Part shown: positions 19,467 through 28,345 of the stretch, piece by piece
Numbering within the stretch: position 1 is the first letter of the stretch
Layout of the letters: each line of letters starts with the position of its first letter
Assembly: GCF_024055605.1 (NCBI RefSeq)
Contig: NZ_JAMXLX010000003.1
Span: 1-64,000, forward strand
DNA: 64,000 bases
Source: Ciceribacter sichuanensis
GTDB lineage: Bacteria > Pseudomonadota > Alphaproteobacteria > Rhizobiales > Rhizobiaceae
Reading direction: 5' to 3'
Program-made: the position numbers and the translations under genes
Notes under the pieces: model-generated
Seen by the model: the letters and a program-made list of their open reading frames with translations, nothing else
The model's database searches: none
Told to the model about the DNA's origin: nothing

Positions 19467-20458
19467 CAACAGCGCCCCGGGAATCCGAAACGCCAGAAAC
19501 GCTCGACCATTTTGAGGCGAATGGCTATTCGCCCTATCTCTTCTTCGATTCAGAGGAGTGGGCCCGGTTCCGCGCCGACACACCGCTGACGCTGACGGCG
19601 GACGAGGTTCACCGGCTGCGTTCTATCGACGACCCGATCGATCTGCACGAAGTGCGCCGCATCTACCTGTCGCTGTCGCGCCTTCTTTCGGCGCATGTCG
19701 AATCCTCGCAGCTTCTTTTCGAGCAGCGCAACCGCTTCCTCAGCACCTCCGGCATCGCCAAGACCCCGTTCGTGATCGGGATCGCGGGTTCGGTCGCGGT
19801 GGGGAAGTCGACCACCGCCCGCGTGCTGAAGGAGCTTCTGGCTCGCTGGCCCTCCAGCCCGAAGGTGGATCTCGTCACGACCGACGGTTTTCTCTATTCG
19901 AACGCCCATCTCGTCCGGCACAACATGCTGAACCGCAAGGGTTTTCCGGAGAGCTACGATATCGGCGCGCTGCTGCGGTTCCTCTCCGCCATCAAGGCCG
20001 GCCTGCCGAACGTCAAGGCGCCGGGCTATTCGCACCTGACCTATGACGTGCTGCCCGACGAGTTCAAGATCATCGACCGACCGGATATCCTCATCTTCGA
20101 GGGCATCAACGTGCTGCAGTCGCGCGATCTGCCGGCCGATGGCAAGATCGTGCCGATCGTCTCGGACTTCTTCGACTTCTCGATCTATATTGATGCCGAC
20201 GAGAACCTGATCCATCGCTGGTATGTCGACCGCTTCATGCGGCTCAGGCAGACGGCATTCCGCGACCCGAACTCCTATTTCAATCGTTATGCCGCCATCA
20301 GCGAGGAAGAGGCGTTGAAAATCGCCGAGGGCCTGTGGCAGAACACCAACCTGAAGAACCTCAGGGAAAACATTCTGCCGACCCGTCCGCGCGCCGATCT
20401 GATCTTGCGAAAGGGTGATAATCACCTCGTCGAAAAGGTCGCTCTCCGGAAGCTCTAG
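19463..20458 (+). CDS. coaA: Type I pantothenate kinase
   Basis: A 331-residue type I (prokaryotic, feedback-inhibited) pantothenate kinase, the committed step of coenzyme A synthesis. The P-loop is GSVAVGKST (about 109-117), and a DGFLYSN block with the catalytic Asp follows. It is attached to the his run by a 4-bp overlap with hisE. The final enzyme of the CoA route, coaE, also lies in this window, near the origin. Its TAG stop is the first triplet of an intergenic palindrome (20456-20561). Confidence 0.97.
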   Translation: MTTAPRESETPETLDHFEANGYSPYLFFDSEEWARFRADTPLTLTADEVHRLRSIDDPIDLHEVRRIYLSLSRLLSAHVESSQLLFEQRNRFLSTSGIAKTPFVIGIAGSVAVGKSTTARVLKELLARWPSSPKVDLVTTDGFLYSNAHLVRHNMLNRKGFPESYDIGALLRFLSAIKAGLPNVKAPGYSHLTYDVLPDEFKIIDRPDILIFEGINVLQSRDLPADGKIVPIVSDFFDFSIYIDADENLIHRWYVDRFMRLRQTAFRDPNSYFNRYAAISEEEALKIAEGLWQNTNLKNLRENILPTRPRADLILRKGDNHLVEKVALRKL

Positions 20459-20561
20459 AGCGCCGTGCGTCCATTTGGACGCACAAAGGACGCTCTAACA
20501 TCTTGAATCTACGCATCGAGCTTTCCGAAAATCGATTCCGATTTTCGGGCCGATGCGCTAG
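20456..20561. repeat. Rhizobial intergenic palindromic repeat (RIME-like), two units
   Basis: Two nested palindromes back to back. Unit 1: TAGAGCG (20456-20462) pairs with CGCTCTA (20491-20497) around an inner perfect hairpin GTGCGTCCA / TGGACGCAC (20465-20484). Unit 2: ACGCATCG pairs with CGATGCGC around CCGAAAATCG / CGATTTTCGG (20525-20548). This looks like the mosaic intergenic elements scattered through Rhizobium and Agrobacterium genomes. The first TAG is the coaA stop codon, so the element has fused onto the gene end; it may act as an mRNA 3' stabiliser or terminator. Confidence 0.7.
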
Positions 20562-20597
20562 GCACAGTTTGCCGGCAAAAGAAGCGTCGTTATCTCT

Positions 20598-21233
20598 TCA
20601 GGGATTGACCCGCCGTAGCGTCAGATTGATCCGGCCGCCGTTCTTCAGGAGCGTCGAGGTCGAGGGATAGATGCGGTCCACCCCGTGGAAGCAGAGGCGT
20701 CCCTCGCCTCCGATGACAAAGACGTCGCCGCTTTTGAGCTTCAACGACATGGTGGGATCGGTGCGGTTCATACCGCCCACCCGGAAGAGGCAGTTGTTGC
20801 CGAGCGAGATCGACACCACAGGTGCACCGAATTCCTTCTCGTCGCGGTCCTGATGGAGGCTCATGCGAGCCGAATCGTCGTAATAGTTGACCAAGCAGGC
20901 CTCTGGTTCGCCTTCATAGCCGGATACACGCCTCCAGATATCGAGCAGCATGTCGGGCATGGGAGGCCATGGCCGTCCGGTCACGGGATGGGTCGACTGG
21001 TAGCGATAGCCGCGTTCCTTGTCCGTGACCCAGCCGAGCGGGCCGCAATTGGTCATTCTGACCGACATCGGTTTTCCCGTACCGGGCATGACTGGCACGA
21101 AGAGCGGTGCTTCCGCGACGACGTCGCGAATGATCTCGACCAGCTTCTCCTGATCGGCCCGCTCGATGAAATCGGGATGATAGCGCAGCCCGTCCGGCAG
21201 GCTGCGCTTGTTCTTTTCTGCCATTTTCGTCAT
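20598..21233 (-). CDS. alkB: AlkB-type Fe(II)/2-oxoglutarate DNA dealkylase
   Basis: A 211-residue AlkB homologue, which oxidatively removes methyl groups from 1-methyladenine and 3-methylcytosine in DNA or RNA. The iron ligands are His127, Asp129 (HQDRD) and His183 (CFHGVDR); the 2-oxoglutarate arginines are Arg201 and Arg207 in RINLTLRRV. Length and order match E. coli AlkB. It is not linked to ada here. The alternative start at 21224 would drop three residues. Confidence 0.94.
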   Translation of the reverse strand: MTKMAEKNKRSLPDGLRYHPDFIERADQEKLVEIIRDVVAEAPLFVPVMPGTGKPMSVRMTNCGPLGWVTDKERGYRYQSTHPVTGRPWPPMPDMLLDIWRRVSGYEGEPEACLVNYYDDSARMSLHQDRDEKEFGAPVVSISLGNNCLFRVGGMNRTDPTMSLKLKSGDVFVIGGEGRLCFHGVDRIYPSTSTLLKNGGRINLTLRRVNP

Positions 21234-21263
21234 CGGCAGCCCGGAGGCTGCTGCCTTGGCATA

Positions 21264-21737
21264 TCAGTCGGCGAGTTCTGGAATGCGCAGGACCTGGCCG
21301 GGGTAGATCTTGTCGGGATGGGTGAGCATCGGCTTGTTGGCTTCGAAGATCAGCGTGTTCTTGACGCCCTTGCCCTTGCCATACTGCGCCTCAGCGATCT
21401 TCCAGAGGTTGTCGCCCTTCTTCACCGTATAGAAAACCGGCTCCTTGGCAGGTGCGGGTGTAGCTGCAGGATTTTCGGCAATCTTCAGTTCACCGGCCTC
21501 GACCTTGGAAACACCGAGCGTGTTGCCGACAGCGACCACGGCCTTTTCGAAGATGGACTGGTCCTTGACCACGCCCTTCAGGACGATCTTATCATCCACG
21601 ACTTCCACCTCGACCTTGTCGGTTCCGAGATCATGGGAGGCAAGCTCCTTCTTGATCGCTTCGACATCCGGCGCCTCGTCGTCACCGCCGATGCCGAGCT
21701 TCTTGCCTGCGCTCTTGATAAAGCTGAAAAGACCCAT
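21264..21737 (-). CDS. BON and LysM domain protein
   Basis: A 157-residue protein with an N-terminal BON domain (about 25-90) and a C-terminal LysM domain (about 100-155, beginning FYTVKKGDNLWKIAE). This is the architecture of E. coli YgaU/Kbp, a cytoplasmic potassium-binding protein. There is no signal peptide, consistent with that. GGAGGT precedes ATG 21737. The gene stands alone between alkB and arfB in the same orientation. A potassium role here is inference from architecture only. Confidence 0.85.
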   Translation of the reverse strand: MGLFSFIKSAGKKLGIGGDDEAPDVEAIKKELASHDLGTDKVEVEVVDDKIVLKGVVKDQSIFEKAVVAVGNTLGVSKVEAGELKIAENPAATPAPAKEPVFYTVKKGDNLWKIAEAQYGKGKGVKNTLIFEANKPMLTHPDKIYPGQVLRIPELAD

Positions 21738-21825
21738 GGGTACCTCCTGTTATCCTTTTGCAATTGCAAGATGAAACCACGGAGCATCAAAACACAAGCA
21801 ATTATCTAAAACATGTCACGCTTTA

Positions 21826-22260
21826 TTATTCCCCACCGGGGCGGCCGCGCATCTTCTTGACCTCGGATCGCCCGGACTTTTCCTTGAGACGGCGCTCCAC
21901 CGATCCCTTGGTCGGTTTGGTCTTCTTGCGAGGCGGCGGCGGCGGGGCGGCGGCGGCGAGAATAAGCTCCTTCAGCCGCTCACGCGCGTCTTCCCGGTTG
22001 CGCTCCTGGCTGCGGAACCGGCTTGCCTCGATCATCAGAACGCCCTCCTTGGAGGCGCGTCGACCGGCGAGTTTCAGCGCATTTTCCTTGACGCGATCGT
22101 TGAGCGACGGTGAACCCGAGATGTTGAAGAACAGCTGGACCGCGGTCGAGACTTTGTTGACGTTCTGCCCGCCTGGCCCGCCCGCCAGCACGAACTGTTC
22201 GGTCAGTTCCCATCCGGCGATGGTGATCCGGTTGCTGATGTAGAGCGCGTCGCTGGCCAT
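21826..22260 (-). CDS. arfB: Alternative ribosome-rescue factor ArfB (peptidyl-tRNA hydrolase)
   Basis: A 144-residue class I release-factor-like protein. It has the catalytic GGPGGQNVNK motif (GGQ), no codon-recognition domain, and a basic, proline- and lysine-rich C-terminal tail (PPPPPRKKTKPTKG...) that in ArfB enters the empty mRNA channel of stalled ribosomes. ATG 22260 is chosen; the frame opens further upstream into the pckA terminator without support. The long proline run is a notable but common variation of the tail linker. Confidence 0.93.
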   Translation of the reverse strand: MASDALYISNRITIAGWELTEQFVLAGGPGGQNVNKVSTAVQLFFNISGSPSLNDRVKENALKLAGRRASKEGVLMIEASRFRSQERNREDARERLKELILAAAAPPPPPRKKTKPTKGSVERRLKEKSGRSEVKKMRGRPGGE

Positions 22261-22301
22261 GGTCGGTCTCCGTTCGACCCTCCTCATAATCGATGACGCC
22301 G

Positions 22302-22334
22302 AAAAACAAAAACCCGGCGGTGGAACCGCCGGGT
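22302..22334 (-). terminator. Rho-independent terminator of pckA
   Basis: A 9-bp stem ACCCGGCGG / CCGCCGGGT (22312-22320 and 22326-22334) with a 5-base loop; on the minus strand it is followed by a T-rich run. It ends the pckA message 25 bp after the stop. Confidence 0.88.
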
Positions 22335-22358
22335 CTTCGTCATTCATTCGCTCCGCGA

Positions 22359-23969
22359 TTATTCCGCAGCGATATTGGCGCTCGGAGCGGCCGCGCGAAC
22401 CTTGTGATCTACATGGTCCTCAAACTTGGCAAAGTTGGTGATGAACATCGCCACCAGCTTCTTGGCCTGCGCATCGTATTCTGCGCCATCAGCCCAGGTC
22501 GAGCGCGGGTCGAGGATCTTGGTGTCGACGCCTTCGACGGCAACCGGTACCGCGAAGCCGAAGTTCGGATCGACGCGGGTCTCGATTTTCTTCAGTTCAC
22601 CATTCAGCGCGCTGGTGAGCAGGGCGCGGGTGGCCTTGATCGGCATGCGGTTGCCGATGCCGTAGGCCCCGCCGGTCCAGCCGGTGTTGACCAGCCAGCA
22701 ATCGACGTTGTGCTTGGCGATCAGGTCGCGCAGCAGGTTGCCGTACTCAGCCGGGTGACGCGGCATGAACGGAGCGCCGAAGCAGGTCGAGAAGGTCGCT
22801 TCCGGTTCGGTCACGCCCTTTTCCGTGCCGGCAACCTTGGCGGTGTAGCCGGAAAGGAAGTGGTACATGGCCTGTTCCGGCGTCAGACGGGCGATCGGCG
22901 GAAGAACGCCGAAGGCGTCTGCCGTCAGCATGATGATTGTCTTCGGATGGCCTGTAATACCGGTTTCCGATGCATTCGGGATGAAGTGCAGCGGATAGGC
23001 GCAACGGGTGTTTTCCGTACGCGACGCATCGTTGAAGTCCGGAACGCCCTTTTCATCGAGAACAACGTTTTCGAGAACGGTGCCGAAACGCTTGGTGGTC
23101 GCGTAGATTTCCGGCTCGGCCTCGGCCGACAGACGGATGGTCTTGGCGTAGCAGCCGCCTTCGAAATTGAAGATGCCGTCTTCGCCCCAGCCATGTTCGT
23201 CGTCACCGATCAGCGTGCGGCTCGGATCGGCCGAAAGCGTGGTCTTGCCGGTGCCGGACAAGCCGAAGAAAACTGCAGCGTCGCCGGCCGGGCCGACGTT
23301 TGCCGAGCAGTGCATCGGCATGACGCCCTTCGGCGGCAGCAGGTAGTTGAGGGCGGTGAAAACAGACTTCTTCATTTCGCCGGCGTAGGAGGTGCCACCG
23401 ATCAGCACGATGCCGTTGGTGAAGTCGCAGGCGATGACGGTCTCGGTACGGCAGCCGTGACGGGCCGGATCGGCGCGGAAGCTCGGCAGGTTGATGATCG
23501 TCAGCTTCGGCTGGAAGCTTGCGAGAGCAGAGCGCTCCGGACGGATCAGCAGGTTGCGGATGAACAGCGAATGCCACGCGAATTCGCTGATGACGCGGGT
23601 CGGCAGGGCGTTTTCGGCATCGGCGCCGCCGATCAGGTCCTGCACGAAGAAATCCCTGCCGGCGGCGTGGGCCAGCATGTCCTTGTGCAGGATGCCGAAA
23701 TGTTCGGGCGACATCGGCTTGTTGTTGTCCCACCAGATCACGCCGTCGGTGTTGCCGTCGCGAACGATGAACTTGTCCTTTGCGGAACGGCCGGTGTGCT
23801 GACCGGTAACGGCGCAAAGCGCTCCGTCAGCGGTAAGCTCGGCTTCGCCACGGCGAATCGCTTCCTGATAGAGATCGCGCTCAAGCAGATTGTAATAGAC
23901 GCGCGAAGCATCACCCAATCCGATTGCCGCTACCCCTACCAGGGGATTGTTTACACCGATTTCCTCCAT
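22359..23969 (-). CDS. pckA: Phosphoenolpyruvate carboxykinase (ATP)
   Basis: A 536-residue ATP-type PEP carboxykinase. It decarboxylates and phosphorylates oxaloacetate to PEP, the entry to gluconeogenesis from dicarboxylates. The kinase-1a P-loop is [11 protein letters not shown], followed by the metal-binding GDDEHGWG region and the RTAYP-like segment (here RCAYPLHF). ATG 23969 begins MEEIGVNNP as in rhizobia; a GTG two codons upstream is an alternative. It is divergent from chvI and shares a 340-bp region with it. In rhizobia pckA is induced on dicarboxylates. Confidence 0.97.
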   Translation of the reverse strand: MEEIGVNNPLVGVAAIGLGDASRVYYNLLERDLYQEAIRRGEAELTADGALCAVTGQHTGRSAKDKFIVRDGNTDGVIWWDNNKPMSPEHFGILHKDMLAHAAGRDFFVQDLIGGADAENALPTRVISEFAWHSLFIRNLLIRPERSALASFQPKLTIINLPSFRADPARHGCRTETVIACDFTNGIVLIGGTSYAGEMKKSVFTALNYLLPPKGVMPMHCSANVGPAGDAAVFFGLSGTGKTTLSADPSRTLIGDDEHGWGEDGIFNFEGGCYAKTIRLSAEAEPEIYATTKRFGTVLENVVLDEKGVPDFNDASRTENTRCAYPLHFIPNASETGITGHPKTIIMLTADAFGVLPPIARLTPEQAMYHFLSGYTAKVAGTEKGVTEPEATFSTCFGAPFMPRHPAEYGNLLRDLIAKHNVDCWLVNTGWTGGAYGIGNRMPIKATRALLTSALNGELKKIETRVDPNFGFAVPVAVEGVDTKILDPRSTWADGAEYDAQAKKLVAMFITNFAKFEDHVDHKVRAAAPSANIAAE

Positions 23970-23997
23970 GAGCACGCTTCCTCTACTATGGGGCCGT

Positions 23998-24117
23998 TAG
24001 GTTCGAATGGCGGGGAACCTAGTGTTCGAAATTTCAAAACGCAAGATAGCAATTCGAAAACATTCAATAATTTCAAATAATTAATCGATTTAAATGGAAA
24101 TCTTCATTTTTAAATCG
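23998..24117. promoter_or_regulatory. pckA-chvI divergent control region with two inverted repeats
   Basis: The 342-bp gap 23970-24311 serves two divergent genes. Next to pckA is TAGGTTC / GAACCTA (23998-24021, 10-base loop), which would form a hairpin in the pckA leader or an operator. A second repeat CGATTTAAA / TTTAAATCG lies at 24086-24117 in an A/T-rich stretch, and TTCGAA occurs twice between them. I cannot assign a regulator. The short open frame 24094-24294 has no coding character. Confidence 0.4.
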
Positions 24118-24311
24118 GTTTGCATGACGAGCTGGAAACGGCAAATGGCGGACCATTTGCGCCGGTGCTGGCGATCTGCGACACCGACACCCTTTATCTT
24201 TGCCACAATTTGTTCCACCTTTATCCTCATTAAGCGCATCCTGAATACCGCCACCACCTGGGCTGGGAATGATACCAGGAGCCGCGCTTCATGATGACGG
24301 AGACAAACAGT

Positions 24312-25034
24312 ATGCAGACGATCGCCCTCGTAGACGACGACCGCAACATCCTCACTTCGGTGTCCATCGCACTCGAGGCGGAAGGATATAAGGTCGAGAC
24401 CTATACCGATGGCGCCTCGGCGCTCGACGGTCTCCTGGCGCGGCCTCCGCATCTGGCGATTTTCGATATCAAGATGCCGCGCATGGACGGCATGGAACTC
24501 TTGCGGCGTCTCCGGCAGAAGTCCGACCTGCCGGTGATCTTCCTCACCTCCAAGGACGAGGAAATCGATGAACTGTTCGGCCTGAAGATGGGCGCCGACG
24601 ATTTCATCACCAAGCCTTTCTCGCAGCGCCTGCTGGTCGAGCGCGTCAAGGCGATCCTTCGCCGCGCCGCAAGCCGCGAAAGCCTCGCCGCCGGTGGTGC
24701 GGTCAAGACCGCCGCCGAAGTGGCGGCCCGGACGCTAGAACGCGGCCAACTCGTGATGGACCAGGAGCGCCACACCTGCACTTGGAAGGGCGACCCCGTC
24801 ACCCTCACCGTCACCGAATTCCTGATCCTGCAATCGCTCGCGCAGCGCCCCGGCGTGGTCAAGAGCCGCGACGCGCTGATGGATGCGGCCTATGACGAAC
24901 AAGTCTATGTGGACGATCGCACCATCGACAGCCACATCAAGCGGCTTCGCAAGAAGTTCAAGATGGTCGATGTCGAGTTCGACATGATTGAAACGCTCTA
25001 CGGTGTAGGATACCGCTTCCGCGAAGCAGCGTGA
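24312..25034 (+). CDS. chvI: Response regulator ChvI (OmpR family)
   Basis: A 240-residue OmpR/PhoB-type regulator: receiver with acidic pair VDDDR near residue 8, phosphoacceptor Asp52 ([11 protein letters not shown]), conserved Thr/Lys switch, and C-terminal winged helix from about 140. It is the partner of ChvG. In Agrobacterium and Sinorhizobium the pair controls envelope, exopolysaccharide, acid response and host infection, and is usually essential or nearly so. ATG 24312 has GGAG nine bases upstream and the invariant [10 protein letters not shown] start; ATG 24291 is less likely. Confidence 0.96.
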   Translation: MQTIALVDDDRNILTSVSIALEAEGYKVETYTDGASALDGLLARPPHLAIFDIKMPRMDGMELLRRLRQKSDLPVIFLTSKDEEIDELFGLKMGADDFITKPFSQRLLVERVKAILRRAASRESLAAGGAVKTAAEVAARTLERGQLVMDQERHTCTWKGDPVTLTVTEFLILQSLAQRPGVVKSRDALMDAAYDEQVYVDDRTIDSHIKRLRKKFKMVDVEFDMIETLYGVGYRFREAA

Positions 25035-25108
25035 GGCGCGCCGGTCCGTTTTCCCTCCCATCCCCGGCGATGCGGAAAGACGGACGTGTATGCGCGAAAG
25101 GGTGAGAC

Positions 25109-26890
25109 TTGGCCAAGCAAGTTGCCGACGGAAATCTCGATGAACTGGAAAGCCTGACCGAACCACGTCGCTTCCTGGTCCATCCCTTCACGATTATCCG
25201 CCGCATCTTCGGTCACGCACTCTTTTCCAGCCTGACGCGGCGGATCGTCTTCTTCAACCTCGCGGCCATCATCGTTCTGGTCGGCGGCATCATGTATCTC
25301 AACCAGTTCCGCGAGGGACTGATCGATGCCCGTGTCGAAAGCCTGCTCACCCAGGGCGAAATCATCGCCGGCGCGATCTCCGCCTCGGCGTCGGTCGATA
25401 CCAATTCGATCACCATCGATCCGCAGAAACTGCTTGAGTTGCAGGCCGGCCAGAGCATCACGCCGGTGCCGAGCGACGAGGATCTGGATTTCCCGATCAA
25501 TCCCGAGCGCGTGGCGCCCGTCCTGCGGCGGCTGATCTCACCCACCCGCACGCGGGCGCGACTGTTCGATGCCGACGCCAACCTGCTCCTGGATTCCCGC
25601 CACCTCTATTCCCGCGGGCAGGTGCTGCGGTTCGATCTGCCGCCGGTTGACGGGGAAAGCTCAGGTCTCACCGACTGGGCCGCGCGCACCTTCAACTCCA
25701 TGCTGCAGCCGAGCAATCTGCCGGTCTATAAGGAAGCGCCGGGTGGCGACGGCTCGATCTATCCGGAAGTGATGAATGCGCTGACCGGCGTGCGCGGCGC
25801 AGTCGTGCGCGTCACCGAGGGCGGTGAACTCATCGTTTCCGTCGCCGTTCCGGTACAGCGCTCACGCGCCGTGCTCGGCGTCCTGCTGCTTTCCACCCAG
25901 GCCGGCGATATCGACAAGATCGTCCATGCCGAGCGCCTCGCCATTCTCAGGGTCTTCGGCGTCGCGACACTCGTCAACATCGTGCTGTCGCTGCTCCTGT
26001 CATCCACCATCGCCAATCCGCTGCGACGCCTTGCGGCGGCAGCGATCCGCGTGAGGCGCGGGGCCAAGGAGCGCGAGGAAATCCCCGATTTTTCCGCCCG
26101 TCAGGACGAAATCGGCAACCTTTCCATCGCGCTGCGCGAAATGACCACCGCGCTCTACGACCGGATTGACGCGATCGAGAGCTTCGCTGCCGATGTCAGC
26201 CACGAACTGAAGAACCCGCTCACGTCGCTCAGAAGTGCCGTCGAAACGCTGCCGCTCGCCAAGAACGACAATTCCCGGCAACGGCTGATGGACGTCATCC
26301 AGCATGACGTTCGCCGTCTCGACCGCCTGATCAGCGACATTTCGGACGCCTCGCGCCTCGACGCGGAGCTTGCCCGCAACGATGCCAAGCCGCTCGATCT
26401 CGAAATCCTGCTCTCGAGCCTCGTCGACGTCTCCCGGCAGATCCGCAGCAGCAAGAGGCCGGTCGAGATCGACTATGTCATCGACCAGAAGCCGGGCGCC
26501 CGGCAGCGCTTCATGGTCAACGGCCACGACCTGCGGCTTGGCCAGATCGTGACCAACCTGATCGAGAATGCCCGTTCCTTCGTTCCCGACGTCAGCGGCA
26601 AGATCACCGTGCGGCTTTCCCGCACCCGCGGCCGCTGTCTGATCCAGGTGGAGGATAACGGTCCCGGCATCCAGGCGGAAAACATCGATCGTATCTTCGA
26701 GCGCTTCTATACCGACCGTCCCGAGCGCGAGGACTTCGGACAGAATTCCGGTCTTGGCCTGTCGATCAGCCGGCAGATCGCCGAGGCTCACGGCGGCACG
26801 CTCAGAGCCGAGAACATCGTCGATCCTGAAAGCGGCGGCCTGCGCGGCGCACGCTTCATCCTCTCCCTGCCGGCAGAAAACACCCCATGA
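25109..26890 (+). CDS. chvG: Sensor histidine kinase ChvG (ExoS)
   Basis: A 593-residue membrane kinase: a cytoplasmic tail, TM1 at about 47-68, a periplasmic sensor of roughly 200 residues, TM2 at about 285-305, HAMP, phosphoacceptor His365 (SHELKNPLTSL), and ATPase N/G boxes. In rhizobia its periplasmic domain is held inactive by ExoR; exoR is not in this window. The start is TTG 25109, with GGTGAG four bases upstream; no suitable ATG exists nearby. Its stop overlaps hprK by 4 bp, joining envelope sensing to the PTS genes in one operon. Confidence 0.95.
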   Translation: MAKQVADGNLDELESLTEPRRFLVHPFTIIRRIFGHALFSSLTRRIVFFNLAAIIVLVGGIMYLNQFREGLIDARVESLLTQGEIIAGAISASASVDTNSITIDPQKLLELQAGQSITPVPSDEDLDFPINPERVAPVLRRLISPTRTRARLFDADANLLLDSRHLYSRGQVLRFDLPPVDGESSGLTDWAARTFNSMLQPSNLPVYKEAPGGDGSIYPEVMNALTGVRGAVVRVTEGGELIVSVAVPVQRSRAVLGVLLLSTQAGDIDKIVHAERLAILRVFGVATLVNIVLSLLLSSTIANPLRRLAAAAIRVRRGAKEREEIPDFSARQDEIGNLSIALREMTTALYDRIDAIESFAADVSHELKNPLTSLRSAVETLPLAKNDNSRQRLMDVIQHDVRRLDRLISDISDASRLDAELARNDAKPLDLEILLSSLVDVSRQIRSSKRPVEIDYVIDQKPGARQRFMVNGHDLRLGQIVTNLIENARSFVPDVSGKITVRLSRTRGRCLIQVEDNGPGIQAENIDRIFERFYTDRPEREDFGQNSGLGLSISRQIAEAHGGTLRAENIVDPESGGLRGARFILSLPAENTP

Positions 26891-27354
26891 CTGCGGATAG
26901 GCCGGCTGAGAGCAATGTTCACGGCACGGCCATCGTCGTCGGGACGACCGGCTTCATCTTCATCGGTCCTTCCGGTGCCGGCAAATCGGCACTTGCCTTC
27001 GATTGCATGACGGAGGCCCGTCTCGCTGGCGATTTCGCAGCGCTGATTTCCGACGACCAGGTTTTCGTGTCCCGGCACGGATCTCACGTGCTTGCCCGCC
27101 GGCCCGAACCGATTCGGGATCTCATCGAGCTTCGGCATGCAGGCATCGTCAGGGTCGAGAGCCTGCCGCAAGCCTTGCTGCATTATGCGATATTGCCCGT
27201 CCAGGATGGCGAGAGGCTGCCGCCGGAGCGCGAAACCGCGACACTTGCGGCAGAAATAACGCTTCCGGCTCTGCGCGTGCCCACTGGCGCTCGCATGCCA
27301 TTTGCCTTTATAAAGGCCCTGATTGCGACTGAAGTCGCCACCCGCCCAACATGA
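26887..27354 (+). CDS. hprK: HPr kinase/phosphorylase, short alphaproteobacterial form
   Basis: A 155-residue HPr kinase lacking the N-terminal domain of the about 310-residue Firmicutes enzyme, as is normal in Rhizobiales. P-loop GPSGAGKS is at 27-34 and the ISDDQV motif follows. It phosphorylates HPr on the serine now visible as Ser47 in the ptsH product below. The overlap with chvG (ATGA) suggests co-regulation with ChvG/ChvI. It is followed after 123 bp by the EIIA gene. Confidence 0.93.
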   Translation: MTADRPAESNVHGTAIVVGTTGFIFIGPSGAGKSALAFDCMTEARLAGDFAALISDDQVFVSRHGSHVLARRPEPIRDLIELRHAGIVRVESLPQALLHYAILPVQDGERLPPERETATLAAEITLPALRVPTGARMPFAFIKALIATEVATRPT

Positions 27355-27477
27355 GGCATCGCAGTTTGCGCTTGAACTTCCGTTTTTCATCGCCAAGATG
27401 GCGTCCCACTGATGGACGCGGCTTGAACGTTAGGTTATCTGGCCGGCTGTTTGCGCAGGCAAGGGGGCAGTAGAAGT

Positions 27478-27879
27478 ATGATCGGACTAGTGCTTGTCAC
27501 TCATGGCAAGCTGGCTGAAGAGTTTCATCACGCAGTGGAACATGTGGTTGGCCCCCAGAAATTCATCGAAACGGTGTCAATCGGTCCAGAGGACGACATG
27601 GACCAGCGTCGGCAGGATATCCTCGACGCTGTCATGCGCGCCGATGACGGACACGGCGTCATCATCCTGACCGACATGTTCGGCGGTACCCCGTCCAACC
27701 TCGCGATCTCCGTCATGAACAGCGGCCGCATCGAAGTCATCGCAGGCGTCAACCTGCCGATGCTGATCAAGCTCGCCGGAGTGCGGGGCGACAATGACAT
27801 GGAAAAGGCGCTCGTCGATGCATCGGAAGCCGGCCGCAAGTACATCAATGTCGCCAGCCGCGTGCTAAGCGGCAAGTAA
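27478..27879 (+). CDS. PTS EIIA component, mannose/fructose family
   Basis: A 133-residue EIIA of the mannose class, with phosphorylatable His9 (VLVTHGKLAEE) and the DMFGGTPSN motif. No EIIB/C/D transporter genes accompany it, so it is likely regulatory rather than for sugar uptake: it can accept phosphate from HPr. ATG 27478 is the family start (MIGLVLVTHG); the frame is open 27 bases upstream. HPr follows after 21 bp. Often labelled ManX or EIIA(Man). Confidence 0.93.
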   Translation: MIGLVLVTHGKLAEEFHHAVEHVVGPQKFIETVSIGPEDDMDQRRQDILDAVMRADDGHGVIILTDMFGGTPSNLAISVMNSGRIEVIAGVNLPMLIKLAGVRGDNDMEKALVDASEAGRKYINVASRVLSGK

Positions 27880-27900
27880 CCGGCCGGAGAGCAGCCCGAG

Positions 27901-28173
27901 ATGTCACTCTCCCGAGAAATGCTGATCACCAACAAGCGCGGACTGCATGCCCGCGCTTCGGCAAAATTCGTCCAGACAGTCAGCGGTTTCGACGCCATCG
28001 TTCACGTCACCAAGGACGGAACGACGGTCGGCGGAACCTCGATCATGGGCCTGATGATGCTGGCGGCGAGTCCGGGCTGCAGCATTCTCGTTACGGCGTC
28101 CGGCGCGGAAGCCGAAGTCGTGCTGGATGCCCTCTCCCACCTCGTCGGCGACAAGTTCGGCGAGGAAGCCTAG
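27901..28173 (+). CDS. ptsH: Phosphocarrier protein HPr
   Basis: A 90-residue HPr with His16 (GLHARASAKF), the EI-dependent phosphorylation site, and Ser47 (GGTSIMGLMML), the HPr kinase site equivalent to Ser46. It lies with hprK and EIIA(Man) in a regulatory PTS cluster; the EI protein (PtsP/EI-Ntr) is not here. The gene starts 22 bp after the EIIA gene and has an AGAGCAG ribosome site upstream. Confidence 0.95.
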   Translation: MSLSREMLITNKRGLHARASAKFVQTVSGFDAIVHVTKDGTTVGGTSIMGLMMLAASPGCSILVTASGAEAEVVLDALSHLVGDKFGEEA

Positions 28174-28196
28174 TATCTCAGTAGACATATAAAGAC

Positions 28197-28212
28197 ATAA
28201 AGACTTCTTTAT
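28197..28212. promoter_or_regulatory. Palindromic operator candidate upstream of ahcY
   Basis: A perfect 7-2-7 palindrome ATAAAGA-CT-TCTTTAT, preceded by a further ATATAAAGA. It lies about 135 bp before ahcY. Its symmetry and place fit a repressor site such as the ArsR-family SahR sites described for methyl-cycle genes, but I have not verified the motif. No SAH-riboswitch core could be seen in the leader (28213-28345). Confidence 0.5.
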
Positions 28213-28345
28213 ATCTTGTTGCCTCAGGCTTCATTCCCTGATAGATGCTCTCCCGGAGACCCGGTCATTTGCATGATCGGGCACGCATGGACGTGCGCGT
28301 CCGTTGAAAGACTGAACACAGGCCTCGTTTCAGCCGGAGAGATTC

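Noticed and set aside
23998-24021. tRNA-like GTTCGAAT
   Set aside because: No D-arm, anticodon arm or acceptor pairing around it; it is part of an inverted repeat.
24094-24294. Small open frame ahead of chvI
   Set aside because: No ribosome site, no family resemblance, and the region carries control repeats.
28213-28345. SAH riboswitch ahead of ahcY
   Set aside because: I could not find the conserved core helices or loop sequences; the visible signal is a DNA palindrome instead.
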